Part shown: piece after piece, positions 1 through 11,160 of the stretch
Layout: each line of letters starts with the position of its first letter
Position numbering within the stretch: the stretch's first letter is position 1
DNA from: Topomyia yanbarensis
Lineage: Eukaryota; Arthropoda; Insecta; Diptera; Culicidae
Reading direction: 5' to 3'
DNA: 64,000 nucleotides
Assembly (NCBI RefSeq): GCF_030247195.1
Contig: NC_080672.1
Span: 369,264,271-369,328,270, forward strand
The notes under the pieces: generated by a model
What the model was told of the DNA's origin: nothing
What the model saw: the letters and a program-made list of their open reading frames with translations, nothing else
Database searches by the model: none
Program-made: the position numbers and the translations under genes

Positions 1-804
1 AACTATGTTTTATTGCTAGTGAATTCTTGAAGGAAAATATTTCTTATAATTAACTTGCCCACGCTATAAAGTTCGAACAGCATAACATAATTTAAAAACT
101 GCTCTATCCAAAATTCTTAAGATGCAATGAAAGAGTTTTATGTTCGAAAAGATCTTGCAACCGACCAGGCAACCAACGTCACGTGTATCGTTTGTTGGTG
201 AGGAAGGTAAGCGTTTGGATGCGGTAAGCTTCCAGATTGTATTACACGGAAGCCTACATTTTGGCGATTCATTGCTTTGGTTAATTCTGAAGGGGACGCG
301 TAGTGGTTATATGGTTACCTTATTCCATGTGAGTTATAAGGCGTCTGCATCGTTTCTTACCTGAAAAAAAAACAATTTAGTTCAGTATAATAGGGTGGAA
401 TCAATTGAACGTCATGAAAAGTGATATCGTACAAATAAATCGGTGTCACATGAATGATAAATTATTTAATCCAGATGGAATGATTGTTTGAAAGTTTAAA
501 AACATGTGCTTAAGTTTTAAACGGAAAATACATGTTGAGTTGTTTTCAACGTGCTACCTTTACCTCAGTTTAATTACTCGAAATGAATCGTTAACGATTC
601 GCTTGAAAATATACGAGGGTTGAATGAGAGATTTTACTCAAATATCCAAAGTACGCAACATTGGGGTGAAACAGGATAAAGAGAGAATTGTGGCATTACC
701 ATACTTTGCCTTTCTCAAAAGAAAAATATTGCAATTGCGCTGAAAACCGACTTTTGTGCGTCTGTGTGTATGTACGTGACCAAAAATCTCACTCACTTTT
801 CTCA
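1..804. other. no recognisable gene
   Basis: I see only short AT-rich open frames (for example 140-364 on +) with no family resemblance, codon-bias signal or splice context. Nothing here is supported as a gene or a named repeat. Confidence 0.5.
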
Positions 805-1430
805 GAGATGGCTGAACCGATTTTGATGAACTTAGTCTCAAATGAAAGGTACATCGTTCCCATAATCTGCTATTGAATTTCTAATGGATCCGGCTTCCGG
901 TTCCGGAATTATAGGGTGATGAGTACGATCACGCAGAAAAGGTAGATTTTAACAAAGTCACTAACAGCCATTCAAAGCCTTTTTGGCCACATTGGCCGCC
1001 ATCATCGGTTCCGGAAGTCCAGGCGGAAGTATCCAAATTCAGAATAACAGTCACATCAATTTCTCGGAGATGGCTTGACCGATTCGACAACTTAGTCTCA
1101 AATGAAAGGTGTTTTATCTTCGTAAATGGCTATTAAATTTCGGCTTCGGAGTTATGCCGCACGCCACAGGTCACAAAACAAATTCCGATTCAATCCGATA
1201 CTCCTATGAAAGCAAAAAAGGTAAAAATTTCGCCAAAATGTCTCTTAAATAAATTACTTTTGCAGTTCTAGGTCACTGTCGGCCAACCGAACTTTCGTTG
1301 ACTACATTGATCACCATAGACGGTACCGAAAGTATCTGGGAAAAGCGGCCATTTTTCAAAATTAACAAACTCACATCAGTTTCACAGAAATGGATGGGCC
1401 GATTTTCACAAACTTAGTCCCAAATGATAG
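805..1430 (+). repeat. degenerate dispersed or tandem repeat, three units
   Basis: A motif of about 45 bp recurs near 805, 1066 and 1384. It reads roughly 'gatggctgaaccgatttt' followed by 'aacttagtctcaaatgaaag'. The spacing is about 260 and 318 bp, and the intervening sequence is partly similar ('tattgaatttc', 'ttccgg'). This looks like an old tandem array or a multi-unit non-coding repeat. No open frame is shared between the units. Confidence 0.6.
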
Positions 1431-2273
1431 CTATGGGTCATTCCATGCGAAGTGATCAAGGCACGTGTAATCGACCTCCACAGATTTGAACAAAATTTAG
1501 AGGAATTGTTCATCTAGGGCCAATATATAAAAACCCAATTTTTTTGGGATTTGCGTTAAGCCGGCGCTAATCTATTCCGACAATAAGTTAGTGTTGGTTT
1601 CTGATGAGGCGAAGCCGAAACGCAACACAGTATGAACAAATTTTTGTGACAGTTGAACCACCCCTCGGGTCATGGGAGCACCCCCCCCCCCCCCCCCGTT
1701 TTGGCAAATTGCCAAAACCCTTGATTTTCTTTTGATCATATCTCCGGTTCTATTTACTCTAGAATCAAACCACAAGATGGCTTTTGAAGAAAATTGTTCA
1801 AGAAGTCTATAAAAATATTATTTTTTGCCGACAGTGTTGCCAACTATACAATTTTTTCAGTTAAATATTATTTTCGCACCTGTTTTTTCTTTTACAAAAT
1901 TTTAGAACTCAAATAATGATTTCTTTTCTTGTTGTTGTCTTAGTTGTCATGTCACGTAAGATAAAAATTTAATGTATACATTTGAAAGCTTTAAATGAAT
2001 ATAAACAACGAAAAATATTTATATAAACGACGAAAAAATTCTCGTGTTCATGATTGCACCGCTAGGTGGATTAAAACATTTTTGATTAAATATGCAAAAT
2101 GTGTTCTACTCAAGCTTTTCAATAGTACAGCCTTCTCAGTACTAGTCGCCATGAAACTGTATCGACAGCCTTTGTGTTCTTGCCCATCGCATGCTACTGT
2201 GCAGTCCAGTTCGAATATCCAATCAATTCGGTCAATACACGGAAAAAATGTTCCCAAAATCGTGAGTAGAGTG
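1431..2273. other. unassigned DNA with a poly-C run
   Basis: No gene is recognised. A homopolymer of about 17 C residues lies at 1681-1697. The rest is AT-rich with short unrelated open frames. Confidence 0.45.
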
Positions 2274-2445
2274 CCATGAATTCTGGAACAATCACGTTTT
2301 TACGTTACAAAAACAGGACCATGAATAAAATCATGTGTTTTATAATTATGTTCAATTTAGCCATGAATTCTGGAACAATCACGTTTTTACGTTACAAAAA
2401 CAGGACCATGAATAAAATCATGTGTTTTATAATTATGTTCAATTT
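2274..2445 (+). repeat. tandem duplication, 87-bp period
   Basis: The unit beginning 'ccatgaattctggaacaatc' at 2274 is repeated from 2361. About 85 bp match with no visible mismatch before the copies diverge at 2446. The near identity implies a recent duplication. Confidence 0.9.
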
Positions 2446-2569
2446 CCCTTCAGTAACGCTCGCATAACGCTTTTATAAGTGGAAATATTTGTTTTTCTTT
2501 TGTGAACTTTAGTCACGGCTTCCGCCATGCCATGACCAAATAGATTTTTTGTACATGAACTAGTGAACT

Positions 2570-3110
2570 TTAAGAACATTATTCATAAAACCAAAGGTTG
2601 ATGTTATTCATAGATTTAGGAACATTAGTTCACAAAATCAAAACAATCTGGATACTTTCTTGTGAACGATTTCACGAAACTCTGAATTTTATTCAACAAT
2701 ACATTTATTCCTCGTAAACTAATTCATGATTCCTAACATATTAGCCACGATCCAATATCCGTGTTCGATAAATAGTTCATAAAATCATCATATATTATTC
2801 ATGTATCCGTAAACTGGTTCATGATTCCTAGTGCAACATTCACAACTTACCATTCGTGCTAGTGAAATATATCACGAAATCTTAAAATATTGTTCATGCA
2901 TTCGTTATCTGGTTCATGATTCTTAGTATAATAATCACGACTTACTATTCGTGTTCGTGAAATAGTTCACGGAATCATAAAATATTATTCATGTATTCGT
3001 GGAATTATAATAATTATGACTGACCATTCGTGCACTTGAAATAGTTTACAAAATCATGACATAATTCATAAATTCGTGAACTAGTTCATGATTTACATTA
3101 CACGATTTAC
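2570..3110 (+). repeat. minisatellite-like array, about 95-bp period
   Basis: Diverged units carry the landmarks 'ggttcatgattc' (near 2720, 2816, 2911 and 3083), 'gtgttcgtgaaatagttcac' and 'tattattcatgtattcgt'. The first intervals are 95 bp, and the last unit is degenerate. The array is rich in the self-complementary tetramer pair tcat/atga, so each unit can fold. No coding potential. Confidence 0.7.
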
Positions 3111-3772
3111 GATCTGTCTTGCGTGCTTGTGATATTTGGAAGATATCCACTATCATTTTCAATTTCATGCAACATGGTCATGAAATTTCCACGTGGGTTA
3201 TTTCACAAAATTTGGAGCATTATTCGTAGCGACCAGTAAGAGGCACGAGCAAAAGATACAAGAGAACTATTAGGACCTAGAACATCGCTCTTCATTTGCT
3301 AAGGTTCAGTGTGATGTCAGGACAGAAAAAAAAAACTGCGCAGAGCACCAAAAATATATTATAGAGCCACAAATCGTTTTCGTGATACAGTTCACAGAAC
3401 AAGATACCACGACTCAGTCACACTTTTACGTTCGTGTTCAAATTGTCACTTCGAGTAGAAAAAAACGATAATAACTAATCGATCGCGATAAGTCGAAGAG
3501 ATATTACGAACGTCATAACAGAACTGCTGATTTCATGAACAAGAGTCACATCACTCCATGTGGTAAAGTGAGCTCTATAATAAGATAATATATCGAGATA
3601 ATGTACAAATAAATGACGAAAATCATGCCTAAGATCCTAAAATGAAGAACATAAATCACACTACTCGTGACTAAAATATTAAGATAACGTGAATAGAAAT
3701 TACGAAAATCGTGACTAAGATTCTGAAATCATGAATATAAATCACATTACTCGTGATTATTTTTTTATAAAT
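3111..3772 (+). repeat. continuation of the 'cgtga/tcatg' repeat family, with an 86-bp pair
   Basis: From 3340 onwards the same vocabulary ('cgtgatacagttcac', 'gttcgtgttc') returns. Two clear units start at 3618 and 3704 ('gaaaatcatgcctaagatcc' and 'gaaaatcgtgactaagattc'), each followed by 'ataaatcacactactcgtga' or a close variant. The stretch 3111-3340 is largely unassigned. Confidence 0.5.
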
Positions 3773-3906
3773 TTTATTCTTATGTATTCTAGACAATGAA
3801 ATCATATATGGCGGCCTTGAAAGGGCTACCATAATGCCAATTTTGGATGAAATATCCAACGTATTGAAAAATACTTGGTTTTCCTCCTCTTCCTTATATG
3901 AAACTA

Positions 3907-4754
<848 letters not shown>

Positions 4755-5385
4755 AAGCTTATGGCATTCACATATAACGCTCTCCTTTCTCTTTTATTCT
4801 TTCTAGCCGTACTGAGGTTAATAATTAGATAACACTAGAAAAATCCCGCTTGATTTTCCCTTGGTGTGTAAATTGGGAGCATTACAAACGACATGATTGT
4901 AATTAAAATCTGACTGAGTGTCGTAGATGTCAATGTGCTGTGGCCATCCTTCAAACAAAAAAGACCGGAAGGTTATGCGGCCGTGAGGGAGATCAAAAAT
5001 CAATATTCATGCCAGAAAAAAATATGAATACTCCATCTTCGCAGCAGACATAGTAGAGACCAATTTCGCCTGCTTCTTTACCTGGCTTCCAACACAACAA
5101 CGTTTCGAAACACATGTGCAAAATATAGGTTAAACATCTGTAGACGACACTGAAGATTAGTTTAAATTTCTACAACAACCATTGTTTCAAGTGGTGACAG
5201 CTATGTTAAATTGGTTGTAGACGCTTAGCGCCTTCTAAACTGGTATATGCAAATAAAACTGTTATGAGTTAAAACTTCAATATGGGCTTAAAGTAATAAT
5301 TTAAATTTATTAAATGAAAATGCTCATTCTCCAAATTACGAGCGAACATGAATTTTCCAACTTTTTGATGTTTTTCAAATTCCGT
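4755..5385. other. unassigned DNA
   Basis: AT-rich sequence without recognisable gene, repeat partner in this window or long open frame. Confidence 0.4.
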
Positions 5386-5711
5386 TAATTTGACACGGCT
5401 CATTGCGTTAGCTTGACTGAGCCGTGGGTCTTTTATATATTTATAGTAGTAGTCAAATATTCAACAAACACTAATCTAATGATGCTCCTTTAAATTTCGC
5501 ATTTGCCATTGCGCGTGGAGATTTTTTTCCTCGGCGGGGAATCTTAGGCGTTTGTGGGTCGCTCAGCTCGCATCCGTCTTCTTCCATTTTGTTAGCATTA
5601 TTTGATACAAAGTAGCAGTGTGTTCCCTTTGAAGCAAGTTTTATTACTGCTTTAGTTGTTGTAGCCTTGTAATCACTGGAGTTTGATTTTGCAGTACTGG
5701 ATGTATCTGTT
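5386..5711 (-). mobile_element. 3' fragment of a non-LTR element (Jockey-like), copy 1
   Basis: On the minus strand an open frame (5725 to 5471) ends in a basic tail, PRRGKKSPRAMANAKFKG. It is followed by a hairpin in which CACGGCTCA pairs with TGAGCCGTG around a 15-nt loop (plus 5394-5426). Diverged relatives of tail and hairpin lie at 18580-19030 and 21395-22060, which marks a dispersed family. The hairpin in the 3' UTR is the best landmark. Family naming is inference. Confidence 0.45.
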
Positions 5712-6740
5712 GTTTTTTTTTTCATACGTTTATTTGATACGGCATTTGCAAAAGCTTTTTACGCCAGTTTCTTTTTTTACATAGCACGTTACAAAAATCC
5801 TTAAGACTAATTTTAACTATACTAGTAATTTGTCTAAAACTAACACCGAAATCACTTTATTGTTTGCTTTTTTCCTTACATTGTTGTATTTCATTGTGAT
5901 CTAGTATTTTCGGGTGTATTTATTTACTTTTTTCGGTTATTGTCTAAACTTAAAAACTGAATATTCTAGGACACTTTAATTGGTGAATGATTAGCCTTGG
6001 ATGAGAGTATGAGGAGATGAATTTAATTAAATTTTGACAGACGCTGTTTTTAGAAAAATGATAGATAAGTTCCATGTATAGAGGATCGCGATACGCCAGG
6101 ATGTCTCTAACAGGAACATGGATTGGTCTTCCTCGGACTTGTAAAGAATCTACTAATTGTGATCTGGCTTCACGATATTCAGTGCAGGACCAAACAACAT
6201 GCTCAATGTCATGGTAACTCTCTCCACAAGCACAATGATTACCCTCAGCGAGCCCAATACGACGGAGATGCGCATCTAAAGTATAATGATTGGACATGAG
6301 CCTAGACATCACACGGATGAAGTCCCGACTTACATCCAATCCTTTGAACCATTCCTTCGTTGATATTTTAGGGATAATTGAGTGTAGCCATCGTCCCAGA
6401 TCTCCATTGTCCCAAGATGTTTGCCAACTAGCAAGCGTTCTCTGTCGGGAAGCGCTATAAAATTCATTGTAAGCGATGGGTCTTTCATATATTTCACCAT
6501 CTAGTGCACCAATCTTGGCTAAATTATCAGCTTTCTGATTGCCCGCAATAGAGCAATGGGCGGGAAGCCACACTAGGGTAAATTTATAACATTTTCTTGT
6601 TAGGCTACTCAGAGATTCTCGTATCTTCCCCAAAAAGAATGGATCGTGATTATCAATCCTCTTTGAGCGTAGAGCTATATCTGTTGTTGGCTGGTACTTT
6701 TTGATGCTGCATAATGTAGATTTTTTTGTTTCGAATTCAA
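5712..6740 (-). mobile_element. LOA-like LINE remnant: RNase H, zinc finger, 3' UTR, poly(A)
   Basis: The minus strand carries the end of a LINE ORF2 (6633 to 5950, open upstream to about 6740). It is followed by about 230 bp of 3' UTR and an A-rich end at plus 5712-5724, just after an AATAAA-like 'tcaaataaacg'. The element is 5'-truncated: there is no endonuclease or RT. Its A-tail abuts the Jockey-like fragment at 5386-5711, so it may have inserted beside or into it. Confidence 0.7.
5950..6633 (-). pseudogene. LINE ORF2 C-terminus: RNase H end and zinc finger
   Basis: The 227-residue frame begins inside an RNase H domain. Residues about 20-40 contain LVWLPAHCSIAGNQKADNLA, the usual W-(x)PAHxxIxGNxxAD strand of LINE RNase H. 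About 100 residues later comes CACGESYHDIEHVVWSC, a Cys/His knuckle of the type that follows RNase H in LOA and I-group LINEs. It ends in a segment like 'VPVRDILAYRDPLYMELIY', typical of mosquito LOA elements (recall). No ATG is needed because it is the 3' part of a longer pol frame. The frame is intact over 680 bp, so this copy is comparatively young. Confidence 0.75.
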
Positions 6741-7403
6741 CTCATTAATAGTTAACACCAAGTAGAGGGAACTTTGACGATAATTTTCAACTAGCACCAT
6801 ATTGAAACAAGTTAGACACCAAATCCATACAGTCACACAACTTGTGTGATCTCTCGTCTAACTGTCCCACCTTGGTGCCAGTTACTACTAGGTGCTGCAC
6901 CCTTTTGCACAATTTGGTTGCATATATGATTATAACATAACTTTTTTTTTATAGTCGGTGAATTAAACACTTAACATAGATCTGGCATTCTACTGTTTAA
7001 AGCAATGTCAAGAGTTATTCCGATATTTCATCGCTGTCAGATATTCCGATATTTCATCGCTGTCTGTCGCTGACATCGCTAAACTGATTTGGATATGCCA
7101 CCTTATACCAAAATAAGCCGAAAATATGAATAAAAGTTGATAAGTTTGTATGTAGAGAAAATTTTCCACACACAATTATAATACATCATACATATTTTGT
7201 CATCAATACACACTTATGACACGTGTGAGTGCGACTTTTGTATACATTTTTAGCAAAAACTATTATTAAAGTCAACCGATCTTTGCAATAAATGAGAGAT
7301 TAATTCAGAATAGATATAACAGCCCCACAGTGACGATTTGTCGACGAGGAATTTATTTTCAATTAATTTGGTTCTGAAGAACAAAATCACAAACTGATTG
7401 CAT
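6741..7403. other. unassigned DNA with a small tandem duplication
   Basis: No gene is seen. A 26-bp unit containing 'ttccgatatttcatcgctgt' is repeated at about 7017-7068. The rest has no partner in the window. Confidence 0.4.
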
Positions 7404-7720
7404 TTTTTAACGACATTCAATTAACTAGAGATTACTAAATAGGGAAAGTTGTGAAAATTTAGAGCCATAGTACACAAGTGAGAGCAAGGATGTGAAATAT
7501 ACAGATCAGAAACTAAAAGTGGCATAATCATTAGAAACAGGCCTAAAAGTCGTACGGACTAATCTTTTGTCTTTGTGGCAGGAGTCAAGCTTAGGCAGGA
7601 TTACTACGAATCGCTCAAGTCAACCAACATATCTCACGGCAAAGACAGACTTGTCTCTCTTTACCATGAGAACCGACGAGTCTGTCTTCGCCGTGAGACA
7701 TGTAGGTAGACTTGAGCGAT
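7404..7720 (+). repeat. dispersed repeat R, copy 1, with 39-nt foldback
   Basis: About 290 bp here (7404-7695) match 13462-13745. Within it, 7611-7649 and 7681-7719 form an inverted repeat that pairs at 35 of 39 positions around a 31-nt loop. The second copy keeps the left arm and loop but lacks the right arm, so the hairpin is present only here. No coding frame is evident. Confidence 0.75.
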
Positions 7721-8326
7721 GAAAGTAGCAACCGTTAGTAATAATACCACCGAATCCCCTTTCAACCTGTCTTCTGAATATTTAACTGTGTACTATCAGA
7801 ACGTTAGAAGCATGTGAATCAAATCGAATGACTCTTTCCTCATTCTTACTAGCTGTGAGCGTATGACATCATTGTACTGTTTGAAATATGGTTACGACCT
7901 GACGTTCGCAATTCTGAACTAGCCGCGAACTACATGTTTCCGCTGTGATCGTATCTTCGCTATCAGTACTTTAACCCGCAGGGGCGCCGTTCCAGTAGCC
8001 GTAAAAGCTCTTCTTAGATGCAAAACAGTTTATGTTGGAGAACGTGACTGATGGACTCGGTAAAAGGCGAAAACGATTTTTTCGGCGCAGATCTTTGGAG
8101 AACAGAGAGTATCTCAGTTCGGTTGGAATGCCCTACAACGAGTGCTTTGTAAATCGATTGCATTCAACCTTAAGCAGAATTCATCGTCCATCTGGGCCTT
8201 TGTAAAAAGTCGTAAAAGAGATGCTCAAGTTCGAAATAATGTCCAGTTTGCTGATGTTTTTGCCAACTCACTAGAGGAATTAGCAAACCTTTTCGAAGAC
8301 ATTTTCCAAAGCATATTCAGCACGAC

Positions 8327-9427
8327 ATTCTTGTTATTGCCGAAATTGTCACTGAAGGTTGACACATTGCACGGATTATCGTGGAATAATTCCAGATTGT
8401 TCGAGAAGCACCAAGCTTCGTACATTTTTTCAAATAATACGCTGTTGGATCGATCCTCGGCCAAAAGGTAACAATTTAAGCGTTGAATGCATTGTCAAAT
8501 ACAATGGGGGAAACAAGAGCCTGAGATAATAGTAATTTAAAAAAACTGATTACTAAGTCTAACGATATCACTGACAGAAATTATGAAAAACTAACGCTCG
8601 AGTTGGCTCCCTTGTGATACATCAAGCGCTATTTAGAATGGTTCATACATTAATCACATATTGTTCCAAACGTTTTTCCACATTCAAGAAACAGCCAAAC
8701 AATTGATTCATTTTTCGTTACTGTTTGCTAGAGTTCTGCGTACACGTAATTTAGTACAGTGCAATTTTTTATTACGAATTGGCGAAAACAGCATAAACGT
8801 CTGTTATTATGCTAAAACCCTATAATTTTACATTTAGTTACAAGTAAAAATGTGTGTTTTTCGGCTTTCTCTAGTTCATTCAGTCTGAGTTTAACATCAA
8901 AAGAGTCACAATACAGTGAAAACCCGTTTTTATCAGCCCCTTGATGAATTTTAGGCTGATAAAACGGGGCAATTCGAGACATATATTTTTCTTTCATTTT
9001 AAGAGACCGAAGCTCTTAAAATATTCTACTTTAGTCCCTAGATATAGCCTCATTACCTTTCCTAACTATTTAGCTTAAATTTTCCTTAAGGGGGTCTGAC
9101 AGTGAAAAATTCAAAAAAATTTTTTGCACGTTTCGGATCCCTAGGATAAGAAAAATATGCTCAATAAAGGATTTACTCGAATTCAACAATTCATCTGCTA
9201 AAGCCCATCAAACTACCAACTATCAATTTCCATATGAGGATGATAAAATTGGGTAAAAAAACTGATAAAATCGGGGTTAGATAACTCTTCACTGTATTTA
9301 ATTTTACCTTTTAGAACATGTAAATCAAACAGAACTATACGTCGCTACGTTGTTTACGTCAAATGTAATTTTTTTATTTTTCTAAGAGTGTATATTTGCT
9401 TTTCACTCACTCAAATTGCAAAGGTCT
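8327..9427 (+). repeat. dispersed repeat D, copy 1, inserted in the LINE
   Basis: Starts 'attcttgttattgccgaaat' and ends 'caaattgcaaaggtctc'. The same ends bound copy 2 at 13121-13970. The segment is flanked by a 21-bp direct repeat with one mismatch, 'ccaaa[g/a]catattcagcac' plus 'gac', at 8306-8326 and 9428-9448. It interrupts the LINE between FEDIFQSIFST and the RT. A 381-bp TIR element (8914-9294) is nested inside. In both copies the minus strand keeps an open frame of about 36 residues (WCFSNNLELFHDNPCNV). Confidence 0.7.
8914..9294. mobile_element. 381-bp TIR element (MITE) with TA duplication
   Basis: Begins CAGTGAAAACCCGTTTTTAT and ends TTCACTG, flanked by TA on both sides (8912-8913 and 9295-9296). 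The paralogous repeat at 13821-13838 reads 'gtcacaatatttaatttt' without the insert, so the boundaries are seen directly. The right end resembles the left after a 9-nt interruption (AACCCCGATTTTATCAG against AACCCGTTTTTATCAG). TA duplication and size fit a non-autonomous Tc1/mariner-superfamily element. There is no transposase frame. Confidence 0.85.
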
Positions 9428-9519
9428 CCAAAACATATTCAGCACGACTACTCCAACACATTACTCAGTTACTCTGAACCATACACCATTTCACAACATC
9501 TGTCGGCCACCACTTACCG

Positions 9520-9894
9520 TTGAACGACGTTCTGGAGGTCTTTGAGACTGTAGATGCATCAAAAGGAGTAAGGCCCGACAGCAATCACCCTGTTATCGTT
9601 AGAAACTGCGCTCGTTCATTGACCCAGCTCCTCGTATTAATCTTCGATCGATCAATTTCGGAGAGAACCCTTCCAGCCACTTGGAAGACAGGTTTTATTG
9701 TACCAATTCACAAAATTGGCAGTACACACAAGGTGGAAAACTATCGTGGCATATCTATTCTGAGCTGCCTCGGAAAAGTTTTTGAGAGGTTTAGGCACAA
9801 TGCTCTTTATTACGATTCTCAGTCAATTATTTCTAAGTCTCACCATGGTTTCGTGAAAAGCGCTCTACAACAACTACACTCATGTGCTATATAA
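9520..9894 (+). pseudogene. LINE reverse transcriptase, N-terminal fingers fragment
   Basis: The frame reads through the RT fingers: KGVRPDSNHP, CARSLTQLLVLIFDRSIS, LPATWKTGFIVPIHKIGS and VENYRGISILS. These are conserved blocks of Jockey/CR1 LINE reverse transcriptases. The fingers continue with a frameshift into 'FSKAFDKV' near 9950. It is a pseudogene fragment of the LINE at 7781-10340. Confidence 0.75.
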
Positions 9895-10032
9895 ACATAC
9901 TACTCCATGATGTGAAAAAGCGAAAACAAATCGACACAATCTATTTTGATTTTTCGAAGGCATTCGACAAAGTGCTCACATGTTTGCGATCGAAAAGTTT
10001 AAAAGCCTCGGTTTCGCAGCATAGTTGACAAG

Positions 10033-10272
10033 ATGGCTTCATTCGTACCTCTCAAATCGAATAGCCTCTGTCAAGTTAAGTGGCTTTTGGCATTTTTTTC
10101 CGGAGTGCCGCAAGGTAGTGTTTTAGGACCACTCATTTTTTCTCTTTTCATCAACGACATATGCTTAGTTGGGAAATATGAAAATCTGATGTACGCTGAC
10201 GATGTAAAATCTACAAACTCATCTCGTCTACAGCTGCTTGTTACATTTTTAAAGAAGACAATAACGCACTGA
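10033..10272 (+). pseudogene. LINE reverse transcriptase, palm fragment with YADD
   Basis: Contains GVPQGSVLGPLIFSLFIND and then LMYADDVKS, the palm motifs with the catalytic Asp pair. The frame ends by stop soon after YADD. It belongs to the same LINE copy as 9520-9894, in another frame. Confidence 0.8.
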
Positions 10273-10340
10273 ACCGGTGTTTCGAAGAGAATGACAACGT
10301 CAATGAATGCAAGGCTATTTTATTCTCTCGATGCCGAACT

Positions 10341-10820
10341 GTCATCAACATGTTCTAACCAAAAAATAACTCGTATTATGTACAATAATTCTTCTGAACA
10401 TACTATCACAAAAATGTATAGTTCGTAGAAATCGAGTACTGATACACAACCATGCAGTGCTTGGCCCCACGCAAAACTGACTCAGACATCACTTCGTTCA
10501 AAGTTTTTGACTAGCAGTCTTCGACAAAGTAGACAATTAAATTATCTTTCTTATTTTCACTTATAGTGATAATAAGATGTATACAGTGCCACCTAGCGGA
10601 GAAAATGCGAGCTAGTGAGCTTTCTCCATGTAAATTTTCGAAAAATCTCATACAAACTTCAGGCGCGTTGGCACGGTAGCTAGACTTGTCCGATTTGCTT
10701 CAAATTTGGTGCAAGCATTCTTGGTGGGACTAGGAATCAACTCAGAGGTAGGCCGATTGAGTTTTTAAAAAATTCATTTTTTTGGGTAGTCTAGTGCATA
10801 ATCGTGTCCGTAGTCACAAG
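10341..10820. other. intergenic, repeat-like DNA
   Basis: No gene is seen. The stretch 10575-10800 ('gccacctagcgg ... cttcaggcgcgttggcac') resembles non-coding repeats common in mosquito genomes. That is recall only, and no second copy occurs in the window. Confidence 0.3.
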
Positions 10821-11160
10821 GCGCTGAACGGTGGTTGATGGAATAGGGGGTCCGAATAGCCCCGTATGCTGATTTCGCACAAAAGTGGTGAGCTTCTTGA
10901 AAATATCTGTTTTTTCATTGAAACAAAAATCATTCTATAAAATAGAAACCTCACGCTTTCCAAAACACATACCTGTTATTATATTATTTGTTGCTTTAAT
11001 CACGGTTTTACCACCATAATGATTTTTGTTTTGAGGATGCAAAAAACATGAAACAAGTTGTATCTCCTTTCTAAGAAAAACAAAGAATTAGATTCAGCTG
11101 TCAAATATAATGTTTTAGAATAGTGGTTCCACTAATATGTACGACGGTCAGAAAGACTGC
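10821..11160 (+). repeat. dispersed repeat P, copy 1 (uninterrupted)
   Basis: About 340 bp match 17306-17553 plus 18356-18449. Shared landmarks are 'gaacggtggttgatg', 'cttgaaaatatctgt', 'tttccaaaacac' and 'atgatttttgttttgaggat'. This copy is continuous across 'gttgtatctcc', the point where the other copy holds an 802-bp element. No coding frame. Confidence 0.8.

Larger units (their letters stand above)
7781..10340 (+). mobile_element. Jockey/CR1-like LINE, degenerate and interrupted
   Basis: Fragments lie in order on +. An endonuclease start is at 7785-8030 (frame reading YYQNVRSM, the usual N-terminal landmark). An inter-domain piece is at 8095-8326 (SIWAFVKSRKRD, then LANLFEDIFQSIF). Reverse transcriptase spans 9449-10340, with NYRGISILSCLGKVFE, GVPQGSVLGPLIF and YADDVK. 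There are stops and frameshifts throughout, an internal deletion near 8030-8095, and a 1.1-kb foreign segment (8327-9427) between identical-reading target copies. It is non-functional. Confidence 0.75.

Noticed and set aside
1680..1698. Poly-C/poly-G tract as a G-quadruplex regulatory site
   Set aside because: A single homopolymer in unassigned DNA with no nearby gene; a similar run at 18502-18515 is likewise isolated.
5471..5725. Independent small basic protein gene on the minus strand
   Set aside because: Tail and 3' hairpin recur in two other fragments of the window, so it is a retroelement end, not a host gene.
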